Shown one piece after another: positions 1 to 6,073 of a stretch of 7,265 bases of DNA. The position numbers and the translations under genes are program-made. The notes under the pieces are model-generated. The model made no database searches. It was not told the origin of the DNA and worked only from the letters and a program-made list of their open reading frames with translations. How positions within the stretch are numbered: the first letter of the stretch is position 1; the number at the start of each line of letters is the position of its first letter. Source of the DNA: Bacillota bacterium (lineage in GTDB: Bacteria; Vulcanimicrobiota; JAMDEM01). The stretch is taken from the NCBI GenBank assembly GCA_023486985.1, contig JAMDEM010000037.1:1-7265 (forward strand), written 5' to 3'.

Positions 1-582
1 GGTTGCAAAAAGAGCGGGGGCGTGGTAAAAACTTTTTCTACAACTCAGATGGTTAATATCCTTTGTGAGAAATACGGGTTAAAGCTTTATGAAACTCCAA
101 TCGGATTTAAATATATCTGCCAGTTAATGCTTGAGGAAGACATTTTAATCGGTGGAGAAGAAAGCGGCGGGATTGGCATAAAGAATCATATTCCTGAACG
201 GGACGGAATTCTTTGCGCCCTTATTCTTCTTGAAGCCATGGCGTATTCGGAAAAGCCTGTTGGAAAACTGCTTGACGAACTGATGCTTAAAACAGGCGCA
301 TTTTACTATGACCGCACTGACCTGCATATTGAAAGCAATGAGAAAAAGGAAAGCTTTATGGAAAAGCTTTCCTTAAACCCGCCGGGAAATTTTGACGGAA
401 TGACATTAAAGGAAGTCAAGCTTACGGACGGAGTTAAACTCATGTTTAATGATAAAAGCTGGATACTTTTCAGGCCTTCAGGAACGGAGCCGGTACTGAG
501 GGTTTATGCGGAATCAACCAGCCGCGAAAAAGTGGCAGGGCTGTTAAAAGCAGGAGAAAAACTTGCTTCAGGAGGCAGATAA
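1..582 (+). CDS. Phosphoglucomutase/phosphomannomutase family protein, C-terminal part (5' truncated by window)
   Basis: The reading frame is open from base 1 and no start is visible, so the upstream part lies outside the window; the GTG at 22 is internal. The 193 visible residues belong to the alpha-D-phosphohexomutase family, which moves phosphate between C1 and C6 of glucose or mannose for cell-envelope sugar and glycogen synthesis in the cytoplasm. Two family motifs are visible: the sugar-binding loop GGEESGG at visible residues 51-57 and the phosphate-binding loop RPSGTEP at 158-164 in the C-terminal domain. The stretch YETPIGFKYI is also typical. The phosphoserine active site and metal loop would lie upstream. 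The sequence cannot separate glucose from mannose specificity. The stop is 1 nt before the hutU start, and the hutU ribosome-binding site lies inside this gene, which indicates co-transcription and probably translational coupling. Confidence 0.93.
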   Translation, partial: GCKKSGGVVKTFSTTQMVNILCEKYGLKLYETPIGFKYICQLMLEEDILIGGEESGGIGIKNHIPERDGILCALILLEAMAYSEKPVGKLLDELMLKTGAFYYDRTDLHIESNEKKESFMEKLSLNPPGNFDGMTLKEVKLTDGVKLMFNDKSWILFRPSGTEPVLRVYAESTSREKVAGLLKAGEKLASGGR

Positions 583-583
583 A

Positions 584-2242
584 ATGGCGGCTGCAAAAAG
601 AGCGGAAATAAAGGCGCCCACAGGTCCCGGGCTGACCTGTAAAAGCTGGCCACAGGAAGCCGCCCTGAGGATGCTCATGAATAACCTTGATCCTGATGTT
701 GCCGAGAAGCCCGATGACTTAATAGTTTACGGGGGAACGGGAAAAGCGGCAAGAAACTGGGAGTGTTATGAGGTTATTGTAAAGGCTCTAAAAACTCTCG
801 GCGATGATGAAACTCTTCTTGTTCAGTCCGGAAAGGCTGTGGGAATCCTTAAAACTCACCGCTATGCGCCGCGTGTTTTAATAGCAAATTCTCTTCTTGT
901 TCCCGCCTGGGCAAATTGGAACGTGTTCAGGGAGCTTGAAAAAAAGGGTTTGATAATGTATGGTCAGATGACGGCAGGAAGCTGGATTTACATAGGAACC
1001 CAGGGAATCTTGCAGGGTACTTATGAAACACTGGCATCATTGGCTTTAAAAGAATTTAACTCAAGCCTCAATGGAAAACTTGTTCTTACCGCAGGTCTGG
1101 GCGGCATGGGCGGCGCCCAGCCGCTTGCCGTAACAATGAATGAGGGAGTATGCCTTGCTGTTGAAGCTGACCCGGCAAGGGTTGAAAAGAGATTAAAAAC
1201 CGGCTACTGCAATCACGCCACTGATTCACTGGATGAAGCTTTAAGGATGTGCCTTGAATTTAAAAAGTCGGGTAAAGCAGAATCAGTAGCGCTTATAGGA
1301 AATGCCTCTGATATTTATCCGGAAATTTTGAAGCGGGGGATAATACCCGATGTTGTTACGGATCAAACTTCTGCCCATGATTCCCTTAACGGCTATATTC
1401 CCGGCGGAATGACCTTTGAGGAGGCACTGGAACTTCGCAAAGGAAATCCTGACGAATATATAAAACACTCAATGCAGTCAATGGCAAGGCATGTGGAGTC
1501 AATGCTTGAATTTAAGAAAAAAGGCGCTGTCGCCTTTGACTACGGCAACAATATCCGCCAGCAGGCTTTCCAGGCAGGGGTGAAAAATGCTTTTGATTTT
1601 CCGGGCTTTGTTCCTGCCTACATAAGACCTCTATTCTGCACCGGCAAGGGTCCTTTTAGATGGGTTGCCCTTTCCGGAGATCCACAGGATATTTATAAAA
1701 CTGATGAGGCTATAATCAAGGAATTCCCGGAAAACAAGACTCTTATCAGATGGATAAAACTTGCCGGAAAACAGGTTGAATTCCAGGGACTGCCGGCAAG
1801 AATCTGCTGGCTCGGTTACGGAGAGAGAGATAGAATGGGCTTGATTTTCAATGATATGGTAAAAAATGGCGTTTTAAAAGCCCCTATAGTTATAGGAAGG
1901 GACCATCTTGATTCAGGCTCGGTTGCTTCTCCCAACCGGGAAACTGAAGGGATGAAGGATGGAAGCGATGCAATCGCTGACTGGCCTGTTTTAAACGCTC
2001 TTGCAAATACCGCGGCGGGCGCCCACTGGGTTTCGGTGCATCACGGCGGAGGCGTAGGTATTGGATATTCCATTCATGCAGGTATGGTTGTGGTTGCTGA
2101 CGGGAGTTTAGAAGCCCATGAGAGGCTGCAGCGGGTTCTCACAACGGATCCTGCGACAGGAGTTTTAAGGCATGCAGATGCAGGGTATGAGGAATCAATA
2201 GAATTTGCAAAAAAGTCGAATATCAAAATTCCCGGTCTTTAA
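584..2242 (+). CDS. hutU: Urocanate hydratase (urocanase)
   Basis: This enzyme catalyses the second step of histidine degradation, hydrating urocanate to 4-imidazolone-5-propionate with tightly bound NAD+ acting as an electrophile; it is a cytosolic homodimer. The 552-aa length is normal for the family. Visible signatures are YGGTGKAARNW (from residue 49), the NAD-binding stretch GLGGMGGAQP (171-180), DQTSAHD, and the urocanase signature FQGLPARICW. Cys408 in that signature corresponds to the active-site Cys410 of the Pseudomonas putida enzyme. I chose ATG 584 because AGGAGG at 570-575 sits 8 nt upstream; an in-frame TTG at 563 overlaps this site and is less likely. The gene follows the hexomutase gene by 1 nt. 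No hutH, hutI, hutG or ftcD is visible in the window, so the rest of the pathway must be encoded elsewhere or be absent. Confidence 0.97.
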   Translation: MAAAKRAEIKAPTGPGLTCKSWPQEAALRMLMNNLDPDVAEKPDDLIVYGGTGKAARNWECYEVIVKALKTLGDDETLLVQSGKAVGILKTHRYAPRVLIANSLLVPAWANWNVFRELEKKGLIMYGQMTAGSWIYIGTQGILQGTYETLASLALKEFNSSLNGKLVLTAGLGGMGGAQPLAVTMNEGVCLAVEADPARVEKRLKTGYCNHATDSLDEALRMCLEFKKSGKAESVALIGNASDIYPEILKRGIIPDVVTDQTSAHDSLNGYIPGGMTFEEALELRKGNPDEYIKHSMQSMARHVESMLEFKKKGAVAFDYGNNIRQQAFQAGVKNAFDFPGFVPAYIRPLFCTGKGPFRWVALSGDPQDIYKTDEAIIKEFPENKTLIRWIKLAGKQVEFQGLPARICWLGYGERDRMGLIFNDMVKNGVLKAPIVIGRDHLDSGSVASPNRETEGMKDGSDAIADWPVLNALANTAAGAHWVSVHHGGGVGIGYSIHAGMVVVADGSLEAHERLQRVLTTDPATGVLRHADAGYEESIEFAKKSNIKIPGL

Positions 2243-2246
2243 GTTG

Positions 2247-2264
2247 AGAGGAGTTATTATGTAG
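2247..2264 (+). pseudogene. Ribosome-binding site with ATG-TAG start-stop; possible remnant of a lost downstream gene
   Basis: Five bases after the hutU stop there is a GAGGAG (2248-2253), then a 5-nt spacer and ATG at 2259-2261, followed directly by TAG at 2262-2264. This looks like the translation start of a further operon gene whose body has been replaced by the repeat-like DNA that begins here. It could instead be a chance match or a regulatory minimal ORF. The signal and the immediate stop are seen directly; the deletion history is inference. Confidence 0.35.
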
Positions 2265-2330
2265 TGTCCCTTCACCGAACGGGCTCTCATGCGAAAAGCT
2301 CTCGCAATGACGATACAGCGCAGTTAAAGA
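2265..2330. repeat. Repeat-like intergenic segment with GTCATTGCGAG core (minus-strand reading)
   Basis: This non-coding segment lies between the convergent genes. Read on the minus strand it contains CGTCATTGCGAGAGC, which matches from memory the core of short dispersed repeats seen between genes in many bacterial genomes. It also holds GCTCTC twice in direct orientation (2283-2288 and 2298-2303). Only one copy is in the window, so its repeat status rests on recall of the motif. The 64-bp tandem repeat upstream of the tRNA genes shares the short AATGAC core. Confidence 0.4.
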
Positions 2331-2337
2331 GCTTTTC
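2293..2337. terminator. Inverted repeat between convergent genes, possible bidirectional terminator
   Basis: GAAAAGCTCT at 2293-2302 and AGAGCTTTTC at 2328-2337 are perfect 10-bp inverted arms separated by 25 nt. The right arm reaches into the stop codon of the minus-strand membrane protein. The position between converging genes fits a shared terminator, but the stem is AT-rich, the loop is long, and there is no long U-tract beyond the stem in either direction, so efficiency is doubtful. It could equally be the end of the repeat element. Confidence 0.35.
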
Positions 2338-2576
2338 TATTCTTCCCCGTCTTCAGTTTCCTCGATTCTTCTGTCAACCCACCTTAAGATAGGGAAGCTT
2401 AAATAAACAGATGCAGCAATGGATAAAATGCCCATTACCTGCCAGTACATGTCGGAGAGGTTTTGAGTGCTCTTCCCAAAAATTTCATAAAAAATAACTG
2501 TTATAAAGGTAACTGACAGATAAAAAAATGCCGCAAGAATCAGTACCAGAAGGAGATGTCCTATGAAGCGAAGCAT
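2337..2576 (-). CDS. Small membrane protein with two predicted transmembrane helices
   Basis: This 79-aa protein is not recognised as a named family. Two hydrophobic stretches are visible, about residues 6-30 and 45-66, joined by a short polar loop (GKSTQNLSDMYWQ). They are followed by a charged tail that is first basic (RWVDRR) and then strongly acidic (EETEDGEE), so it should be an inner-membrane protein with a short soluble tail. GGAGG at 2581-2585 lies 4 nt before ATG 2576. It is the last gene of a minus-strand operon, 21 nt after the J-domain gene, which suggests it may act with the co-chaperone or anchor it at the membrane; that role is inference. Confidence 0.75.
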   Translation of the reverse strand: MLRFIGHLLLVLILAAFFYLSVTFITVIFYEIFGKSTQNLSDMYWQVMGILSIAASVYLSFPILRWVDRRIEETEDGEE

Positions 2577-2597
2577 CTTACCTCCAGAAAATGTGCA

Positions 2598-3245
2598 TCA
2601 AGCAAGGTCTTCTCTAAGAAGGCTAATCATCTTCCTGGAATGCTGGTCGTCCTTGTTTCTTGCAAGAACTTTTTGAAAATTAACGATTCCTTCTTCAAAA
2701 TAACCTTTTCTGTAGCACATAATGCCCAGATTATAAAGGGCCTCTATATGTTCAGAGTCAAACTTTACAGCAAGCTTAAATTCATTAATCGCCTGGTCGT
2801 AAAAAGATTCATTTTCCGACATTGAGAGCCCCAGGGTAAAATGCACATCTGCCTGCTTTGTGTCTATATGAGCTGTTCCTTCAGAATTTTGTGCATTTTT
2901 TGGTTTTGTGAAAGGAGAGAAAAGCCTTTCAAGGAGAGACGGTTCTTTTTGATATTGAGGCTTCCTTGCATAAACCGCGGGGTCAATTTTTCTTTTTACA
3001 TCCTTCCGGGCGCGTCTAATCTGAAACTGGGGCTGCTTATCATATTCCTTCCGCCGGGCATTGTCATTAAGAACGCTGTAAGCTTCGACCAGCTCCTTCA
3101 TTTTTTCATCTGAATAGATTTTCATGTCAGGATTCAAATCAGGATGATACTTTTTTGAAAGCATCCGGTAAGCTTTCCTGATTTCATCGGCTGTTGCGGT
3201 CGGCGCAACTCCCAGCACTTTGTAATAATCTCTTTTGGCAAGCAT
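2598..3245 (-). CDS. J-domain protein with C-terminal TPR repeats (class C DnaJ-like co-chaperone)
   Basis: Residues 5-70 form a J-domain: DYYKVLGV opens helix I, HPD is at residues 34-36, and helix III to IV contains AYSVLND and RRKEYD. HPD is the motif that stimulates Hsp70/DnaK ATPase activity. There is no Gly/Phe-rich region or cysteine zinc centre, so this is a class C J-protein and not DnaJ itself. A basic linker (about 75-125) leads to two TPR units (about 132-165 and 166-199, with the typical ALYNLGIMCYRKGYFEEGI pattern) and a short capping helix. The 215-residue protein is probably cytosolic, recruiting Hsp70 to a client or complex bound by its TPRs. Upstream of the start the SD is weak (a GA-rich stretch), and the gene begins 20 nt after the zinc-ribbon/TPR gene ends, so the two are probably co-transcribed. 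Confidence 0.92.
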   Translation of the reverse strand: MLAKRDYYKVLGVAPTATADEIRKAYRMLSKKYHPDLNPDMKIYSDEKMKELVEAYSVLNDNARRKEYDKQPQFQIRRARKDVKRKIDPAVYARKPQYQKEPSLLERLFSPFTKPKNAQNSEGTAHIDTKQADVHFTLGLSMSENESFYDQAINEFKLAVKFDSEHIEALYNLGIMCYRKGYFEEGIVNFQKVLARNKDDQHSRKMISLLREDLA

Positions 3246-3265
3246 TTTAATCTCTCTTTATACTT

Positions 3266-4135
3266 TTATTTTGTAAGTTTCTCAAGAATTTTGGCGGATT
3301 CCGTATCTTCAGGGTCAATTTCCAGGGCTTTTTTATACTCTGAAACAGCTTTCCCGGTTTCCCCCATGTCATAATAAACATTAGCAAGATTGTGATGGGC
3401 ACGGGCATAATCGGGTTGTATGACGATAGCCTCGTGGAAAGCTTTTTCCGCATCCCCAAGGTTGTTTATGTTCGCCAGGGCTATGCCCAGGTTATTGAAG
3501 CACTGGGCGTTTTTTAAATTTGACTGAAGTGATAACTTGTATTCCGCAACTGCCTCTTCATATGAGCCCTTTGTCAGGTAAGCATTGCCCAGGTTGAAAT
3601 GAGCCCTGGCATACTTTGGGTTTATATCTATTGCTTTTTTGTAAGCAGTAATAGCTTTTGCGTATTTTTTCGCCTTTTCATGGGCAACTCCCAGGTTGTT
3701 GTAAACATCGGCATACCGGTGCTTTACTTTTATGGAAAGAACTGTTTTAAACTCTTCGATTGCCTGCTCTGCAAGGCCTTCGTCGCTGTAAAGCTCTCCA
3801 AGCTTCCGGTGGGCGTCAACATAGCTGGGATTAATTCCGATGGCTTTCTGATACTCTGAGATTGCCTTGCCAATCTGTCCTTCTGCTTCATAAGCATTTG
3901 CAAGCTTGAAATGAACGTCGGCATAATTAGGGCTTACTTCAAGGACGGCTAAATAAGAGCTGATTGCCTGTTTCACCATATTATTGATGTCGAAAGCAAA
4001 CGAAAGCTCAATCATCCGTTGAGCTTCCTCAGTTGTAAAGCAAACTTTTTTTTCAGCACTTTCGAAAGGATTTCCGCACTCGAAGCAGAACTTGTTCCTG
4101 GAATTATTAACTGTTCCACAGTGAGGACATTTCAT
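3266..4135 (-). CDS. Zinc-ribbon and tetratricopeptide-repeat protein
   Basis: The 289-aa protein begins with a zinc ribbon: CPHC (C3, C6) and CFEC (C17, C20) form a CxxC-N10-CxxC site. Tandem TPRs fill the rest. Clear 34-residue units start near residues 71, 105, 142, 176, 210 and 244, and a degenerate one covers about 37-70. Typical TPR positions are visible, such as A-NLG-AY in helix A and KA---Y-KA in helix B, ending with DP or NP. TPR arrays are protein-binding scaffolds, so this is probably a soluble adaptor with no catalytic role of its own. SD GGAGGAG at 4140-4146 lies 4 nt before ATG 4135. It is the first gene of the minus-strand operon with the J-domain/TPR and membrane proteins, all downstream of the promoter at 4230-4258. 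Partner proteins cannot be identified from sequence. Confidence 0.93.
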   Translation of the reverse strand: MKCPHCGTVNNSRNKFCFECGNPFESAEKKVCFTTEEAQRMIELSFAFDINNMVKQAISSYLAVLEVSPNYADVHFKLANAYEAEGQIGKAISEYQKAIGINPSYVDAHRKLGELYSDEGLAEQAIEEFKTVLSIKVKHRYADVYNNLGVAHEKAKKYAKAITAYKKAIDINPKYARAHFNLGNAYLTKGSYEEAVAEYKLSLQSNLKNAQCFNNLGIALANINNLGDAEKAFHEAIVIQPDYARAHHNLANVYYDMGETGKAVSEYKKALEIDPEDTESAKILEKLTK

Positions 4136-4224
4136 GCTACTCCTCCAATCAATTTGCGCGGTTTGTTTATGATAAAGTTTTACAAAAAATTAGAGAATCC
4201 TTTTTTCATTAAAGAATCTCTCAA

Positions 4225-4242
4225 ATTATATAATAATATTAT
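4225..4242 (+). promoter_or_regulatory. Palindromic -10 region, possible divergent promoter for the acetyltransferase gene
   Basis: ATTATATAAT (4225-4234) and ATAATATTAT (4233-4242) are perfect overlapping palindromes. On the plus strand they give a consensus TATAAT at 4229-4234, placed to transcribe the acetyltransferase gene at 4276. No good plus-strand -35 is visible at the matching distance, so the plus-strand promoter call is weak. Confidence 0.4.
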
Positions 4243-4258
4243 CTAAATCTCTTGTCAA
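4230..4258 (-). promoter_or_regulatory. Sigma-70-type promoter for the zinc-ribbon/TPR - J-domain operon
   Basis: On the minus strand, a perfect -35 TTGACA (4258-4253) is followed by a 17-nt spacer and TATTAT as the -10 (4235-4230). A consensus TATAAT lies next to it at 4230-4225 but at a poor spacing of 22. The predicted leader is about 90 nt and contains imperfectly complementary GAGATTC/GATTCTC-type segments that could fold weakly. Confidence 0.7.
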
Positions 4259-4275
4259 TACGTACTGAGGTAAAA

Positions 4276-4866
4276 ATGTTTTTCTGGAATTGGCTCATAA
4301 AAAAAGAAGTATTCAAGTTAACTTGGGAGCCTGTTTCCCTTAAAAACCTTTCCCGGGCTGACAAGAAGGCAGTAAAGAAATGGCTGGATGACAGGGAGCT
4401 TGTAAAATATGCCTTTGGCGTAAATGCCGAGGATAAAATCCTGGATAAGATTTCCAGTGATTATATCAAAGACCTTTATACCGCTCGCAAGTACTCGCTG
4501 GGAATTTTTTACAACTCCTGCGAACTGATAGGTTTTCTCTGCTATAACCTTGTAGAAAGCCGTGAAAAAAAGGCTCGCATCGGGATAATGATAGGCAGGA
4601 AGGAGTTTCAAAATAAAGGCTATGGCGCTACAGCAATGAAGCTAATAATGAAACACCTTTTTATGAAAAAGAATGTTTCGAAAATTGAGCTTGACACGGC
4701 AGAATTTAATTTAAGAGCCCAGCGTTGTTTTGAAAAATGCGGTTTTAAAAGAAACGGACGGATGACGGAAGTTAACTTTTTAGACGGCGGGCTCTCCAAC
4801 AAGGTGTTGATGACAATGACGAAAGAAGAATATCTGCAGTTATTGACACAGGATAAATCATGCTGA
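4276..4866 (+). CDS. GNAT-family N-acetyltransferase (RimJ/RimL-like)
   Basis: The 196-aa protein transfers an acetyl group from acetyl-CoA to an amine; its substrate cannot be read from the sequence. The acetyl-CoA pyrophosphate-binding motif A is visible as EFQNKGYGATAMK, with Q112-x-x-G115-x-G117 matching the Q/R-x-x-G-x-G/A signature. The next helix leads into motif B, ELDTAEFNLRAQRCFEKCGF, typical of RimJ/RimL-like acetyltransferases. I chose ATG 4276 because GAGGT at 4267-4271 lies 4 nt before it; the in-frame TTG at 4252 has no SD and lies within the divergent promoter's -35. The gene is divergent from the zinc-ribbon/TPR operon. No terminator follows before the tandem repeats and tRNAs, so transcripts may read into them. 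Confidence 0.9.
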   Translation: MFFWNWLIKKEVFKLTWEPVSLKNLSRADKKAVKKWLDDRELVKYAFGVNAEDKILDKISSDYIKDLYTARKYSLGIFYNSCELIGFLCYNLVESREKKARIGIMIGRKEFQNKGYGATAMKLIMKHLFMKKNVSKIELDTAEFNLRAQRCFEKCGFKRNGRMTEVNFLDGGLSNKVLMTMTKEEYLQLLTQDKSC

Positions 4867-4869
4867 TAT

Positions 4870-5016
4870 AATAAGCAAAGCTTGTTTTGCAGAATGACAC
4901 TCCGCAGCAAAGCTGCAGAGTTTTCGATTGCAAAATAAGCAAAGCTTGTTTTGCAGAATGACACTCCGCAGCAAAGCTGCAGAGTTTTCGATTGCAAAAT
5001 AAGCAAAGCTTGTTTT
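4870..5016. repeat. 64-bp tandem repeat, two full copies plus a 19-nt partial third, each with hairpins
   Basis: The unit beginning AATAAGCAAAGCTTG recurs with exact 64-nt period at 4870, 4934 and 4998; the third copy breaks off after 19 nt, just before tRNA-Gln. The two full copies are identical by eye. Each holds a perfect GCAGC-AAA-GCTGC hairpin (4904-4916 and 4968-4980) that extends after one mismatch to CTC/GAG. Outside it, TTTTGCA (4885-4891) and TGCAAAA (4929-4935) pair, so the whole unit can fold into a long imperfect hairpin. On the minus strand it contains GTCATTCTGC, resembling dispersed intergenic repeat families. There is no spacer between copies, so it is not a CRISPR array. Confidence 0.9.
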
Positions 5017-5023
5017 TAGAAAT

Positions 5024-5097
5024 TGCCGGGTCGTCTAATGGTAGGACAGCAGACTCTGGATCTGTTTGTGAGGGTTCGAATCCTTCCCCGGCAGCCA
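5024..5097 (+). tRNA. tRNA-Gln (anticodon CTG)
   Basis: The 74-nt gene folds as a full cloverleaf. The acceptor stem pairs TGCCGGG with CCCGGCA, with discriminator G and an encoded CCA. The anticodon stem pairs GCAGA with TCTGT around loop CTCTGGA, with anticodon CTG at 5056-5058, reading CAG. The T-arm is GAGGG-TTCGAAT-CCTTC. It lies 9 nt before tRNA-Glu, so the two are probably one transcript ending at the terminator at 5200-5237. Only a weak promoter-like arrangement is visible within the flanking repeat. Confidence 0.96.
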
Positions 5098-5106
5098 ATT
5101 TAAAGT

Positions 5107-5182
5107 GGCCCCATCGTCTAGCGGCCTAGGACGCCGCCCTCTCACGGCGGTAACGGGGATTCGAATTCCCCTGGGGCTACCA
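5107..5182 (+). tRNA. tRNA-Glu (anticodon CTC)
   Basis: The 76-nt gene has acceptor stem GGCCCCA/TGGGGCT with one terminal G-T pair, discriminator A and an encoded CCA. The anticodon stem is CCGCC/GGCGG around loop CTCTCAC, with anticodon CTC at 5141-5143, reading GAG. The T-loop is TTCGAAT, flanked by GGGGA and TCCCC. It is the second gene of the tRNA pair. Confidence 0.96.
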
Positions 5183-5199
5183 AAAACTGCAATAAAATG

Positions 5200-5237
5200 A
5201 AAGGCTCCCCGGACATTCAGCCAGGGGAGCCTTTTTT
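5200..5237 (+). terminator. Intrinsic terminator of the tRNA operon
   Basis: AAAGGCTCCCC (5200-5210) and GGGGAGCCTTT (5224-5234) form a perfect 11-bp stem with a 13-nt loop, followed by a run of six T (5232-5237) that partly overlaps the stem. It lies 17 nt after the tRNA-Glu CCA end. Confidence 0.93.
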
Positions 5238-5407
5238 CCAAAGGCGATTGAGCGTAAGAGATGAATACACTAAAAATCTACTGCTTCACGGCTGAAGAAA
5301 CATCTAAAGTTCACTGCCAGATTGGCGCTCTAACAATATCAAATGAAGTTATCTTTAATTGGCTGATTCCGTCATTAAGTAATAATCTGCCATCGAAAAT
5401 TTGTTCG

Positions 5408-5442
5408 TTGCCAAATTTTGAAAAATGTGTTAAAATGTTAAC
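5408..5442 (+). promoter_or_regulatory. Promoter with overlapping palindrome for the 179-aa gene
   Basis: TTGCCA (5408-5413), a 17-nt spacer and TAAAAT (5431-5436) form a good sigma-70-type promoter. The palindrome GTTAA-N4-TTAAC (5429-5442) covers the -10 and could be an operator. The predicted start near 5443 gives a leader of about 30 nt before ATG 5474. The remaining intergenic DNA from 5238 to 5407 shows no gene or convincing structure. Confidence 0.65.
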
Positions 5443-5473
5443 AACGATATCTATTGGGAAAGAAGGGTGTGCC

Positions 5474-6013
5474 ATGGATAAGATACCCTTAGGAAGAGTA
5501 AATAACATTCCTTCTGCTTTTCCGCAAAGCGCGCCTGTTACACAAGCCCCTCAGGGCGCAGCGATTAATTTCGACAATCTTCTAGCCAAGGCACAGACTG
5601 TTGCATTTGAGCCGGGACAGGCAGCAGAAAATCCAATAAATACAATTCCACTTTCTATGATTCCGCAGGCAAACACTAAAAGCCAGGTGGTTGGTTACAA
5701 AAGCACTTTTCTTGGAACTTTTAGCAAAAGGGCTGAGGCATACATCTCCAGGGGGGAAGATGGAATAGTTATCACAAGTCCGCTCGGCAACATGAAAATT
5801 ATCCGTGATACAACTACTCCTTCGATGGTTTTTGTGGAACTTCCCCAGGGCAAATTTCTTGGCAAAGTTTGTCCGCAGGCGAACGGAGATCTTCTAATTG
5901 AGAGCGATGACAAGAGAAAATCAATTACCATTCACAAAGAATCTAACGGCGATTTGACAGTAACAAATAAAGGCATTGAAGACAATATCAGACTGGTCTT
6001 CAAGACTCCGTAA
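5474..6013 (+). CDS. Uncharacterised 179-aa protein, Pro/Gln/Ala-rich N-terminus and beta-rich C-terminus
   Basis: I do not recognise this family. Residues 1-70 are rich in Pro, Gln, Ala and Asn, with no signal peptide or transmembrane helix, and look disordered. Residues 75-179 alternate hydrophobic and polar residues with Gly/Asn/Asp turns (DGIVITSPLGNMKII, GDLLIES, KSITIHKES, DLTVTNK), suggesting a small beta-sheet or beta-roll domain. It has a single Cys, at residue 133. ATG 5474 was chosen over the in-frame ATG at 5261 because a good promoter lies between them and an AAGG stretch (5463-5466) sits 7 nt before 5474. A terminator-like hairpin and the BMC shell gene follow, so readthrough would make it their upstream operon partner; any link to the compartment is inference. 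Confidence 0.72.
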   Translation: MDKIPLGRVNNIPSAFPQSAPVTQAPQGAAINFDNLLAKAQTVAFEPGQAAENPINTIPLSMIPQANTKSQVVGYKSTFLGTFSKRAEAYISRGEDGIVITSPLGNMKIIRDTTTPSMVFVELPQGKFLGKVCPQANGDLLIESDDKRKSITIHKESNGDLTVTNKGIEDNIRLVFKTP

Positions 6014-6038
6014 AAGTAAAAAATACCGGCTTCTTAAC

Positions 6039-6073
6039 GAGGTGATAGTAAAAAAACTATCCCTCAATTTTTT
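6039..6073 (+). terminator. Terminator-like hairpin immediately before the BMC gene
   Basis: GAGG-t-GATAGT (6039-6049) pairs with ACTATC-CCTC (6056-6065) around an AAAAAA loop, with one bulged T. AA and then TTTTTT (6068-6073) follow. The shape fits an intrinsic terminator of the upstream gene. The U-tract ends only three bases before the GGAGG ribosome-binding site of the BMC gene, and no promoter is visible in between, so it may act as a leaky terminator or attenuator. Confidence 0.7.

Noticed and set aside
563..583. TTG start for urocanase at 563
   Set aside because: It lies ahead of the AGGAGG that correctly serves ATG 584, and it would overlap the upstream gene without its own SD.
2556..3113. 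Plus-strand open frames over the J-domain gene
   Set aside because: They are shadows of the minus-strand J-domain/TPR gene, which has a clear HPD motif and TPR pattern.
4252..4275. TTG start for the acetyltransferase at 4252
   Set aside because: It has no SD and falls in the -35 of the divergent promoter, while ATG 4276 has GAGGT at proper distance.
4870..5016. CRISPR array
   Set aside because: The 64-nt units are directly tandem with no unique spacers, and no cas gene is present.
4620..5241. Minus-strand open frames across the 64-bp repeats and the two tRNA genes
   Set aside because: They are antisense to clear tRNA cloverleaves and repeats; internal protein repetition simply mirrors the 64-bp tandem DNA repeat, and phrases such as GFEPSQT and PRPLDDGA are typical of false genes read across tRNAs.
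5261..5473. N-terminal extension of the 179-aa protein from the in-frame ATG at 5261
   Set aside because: A good promoter and a palindrome lie inside the extension, its composition differs from the rest, and ATG 5474 has the better-placed ribosome-binding site.
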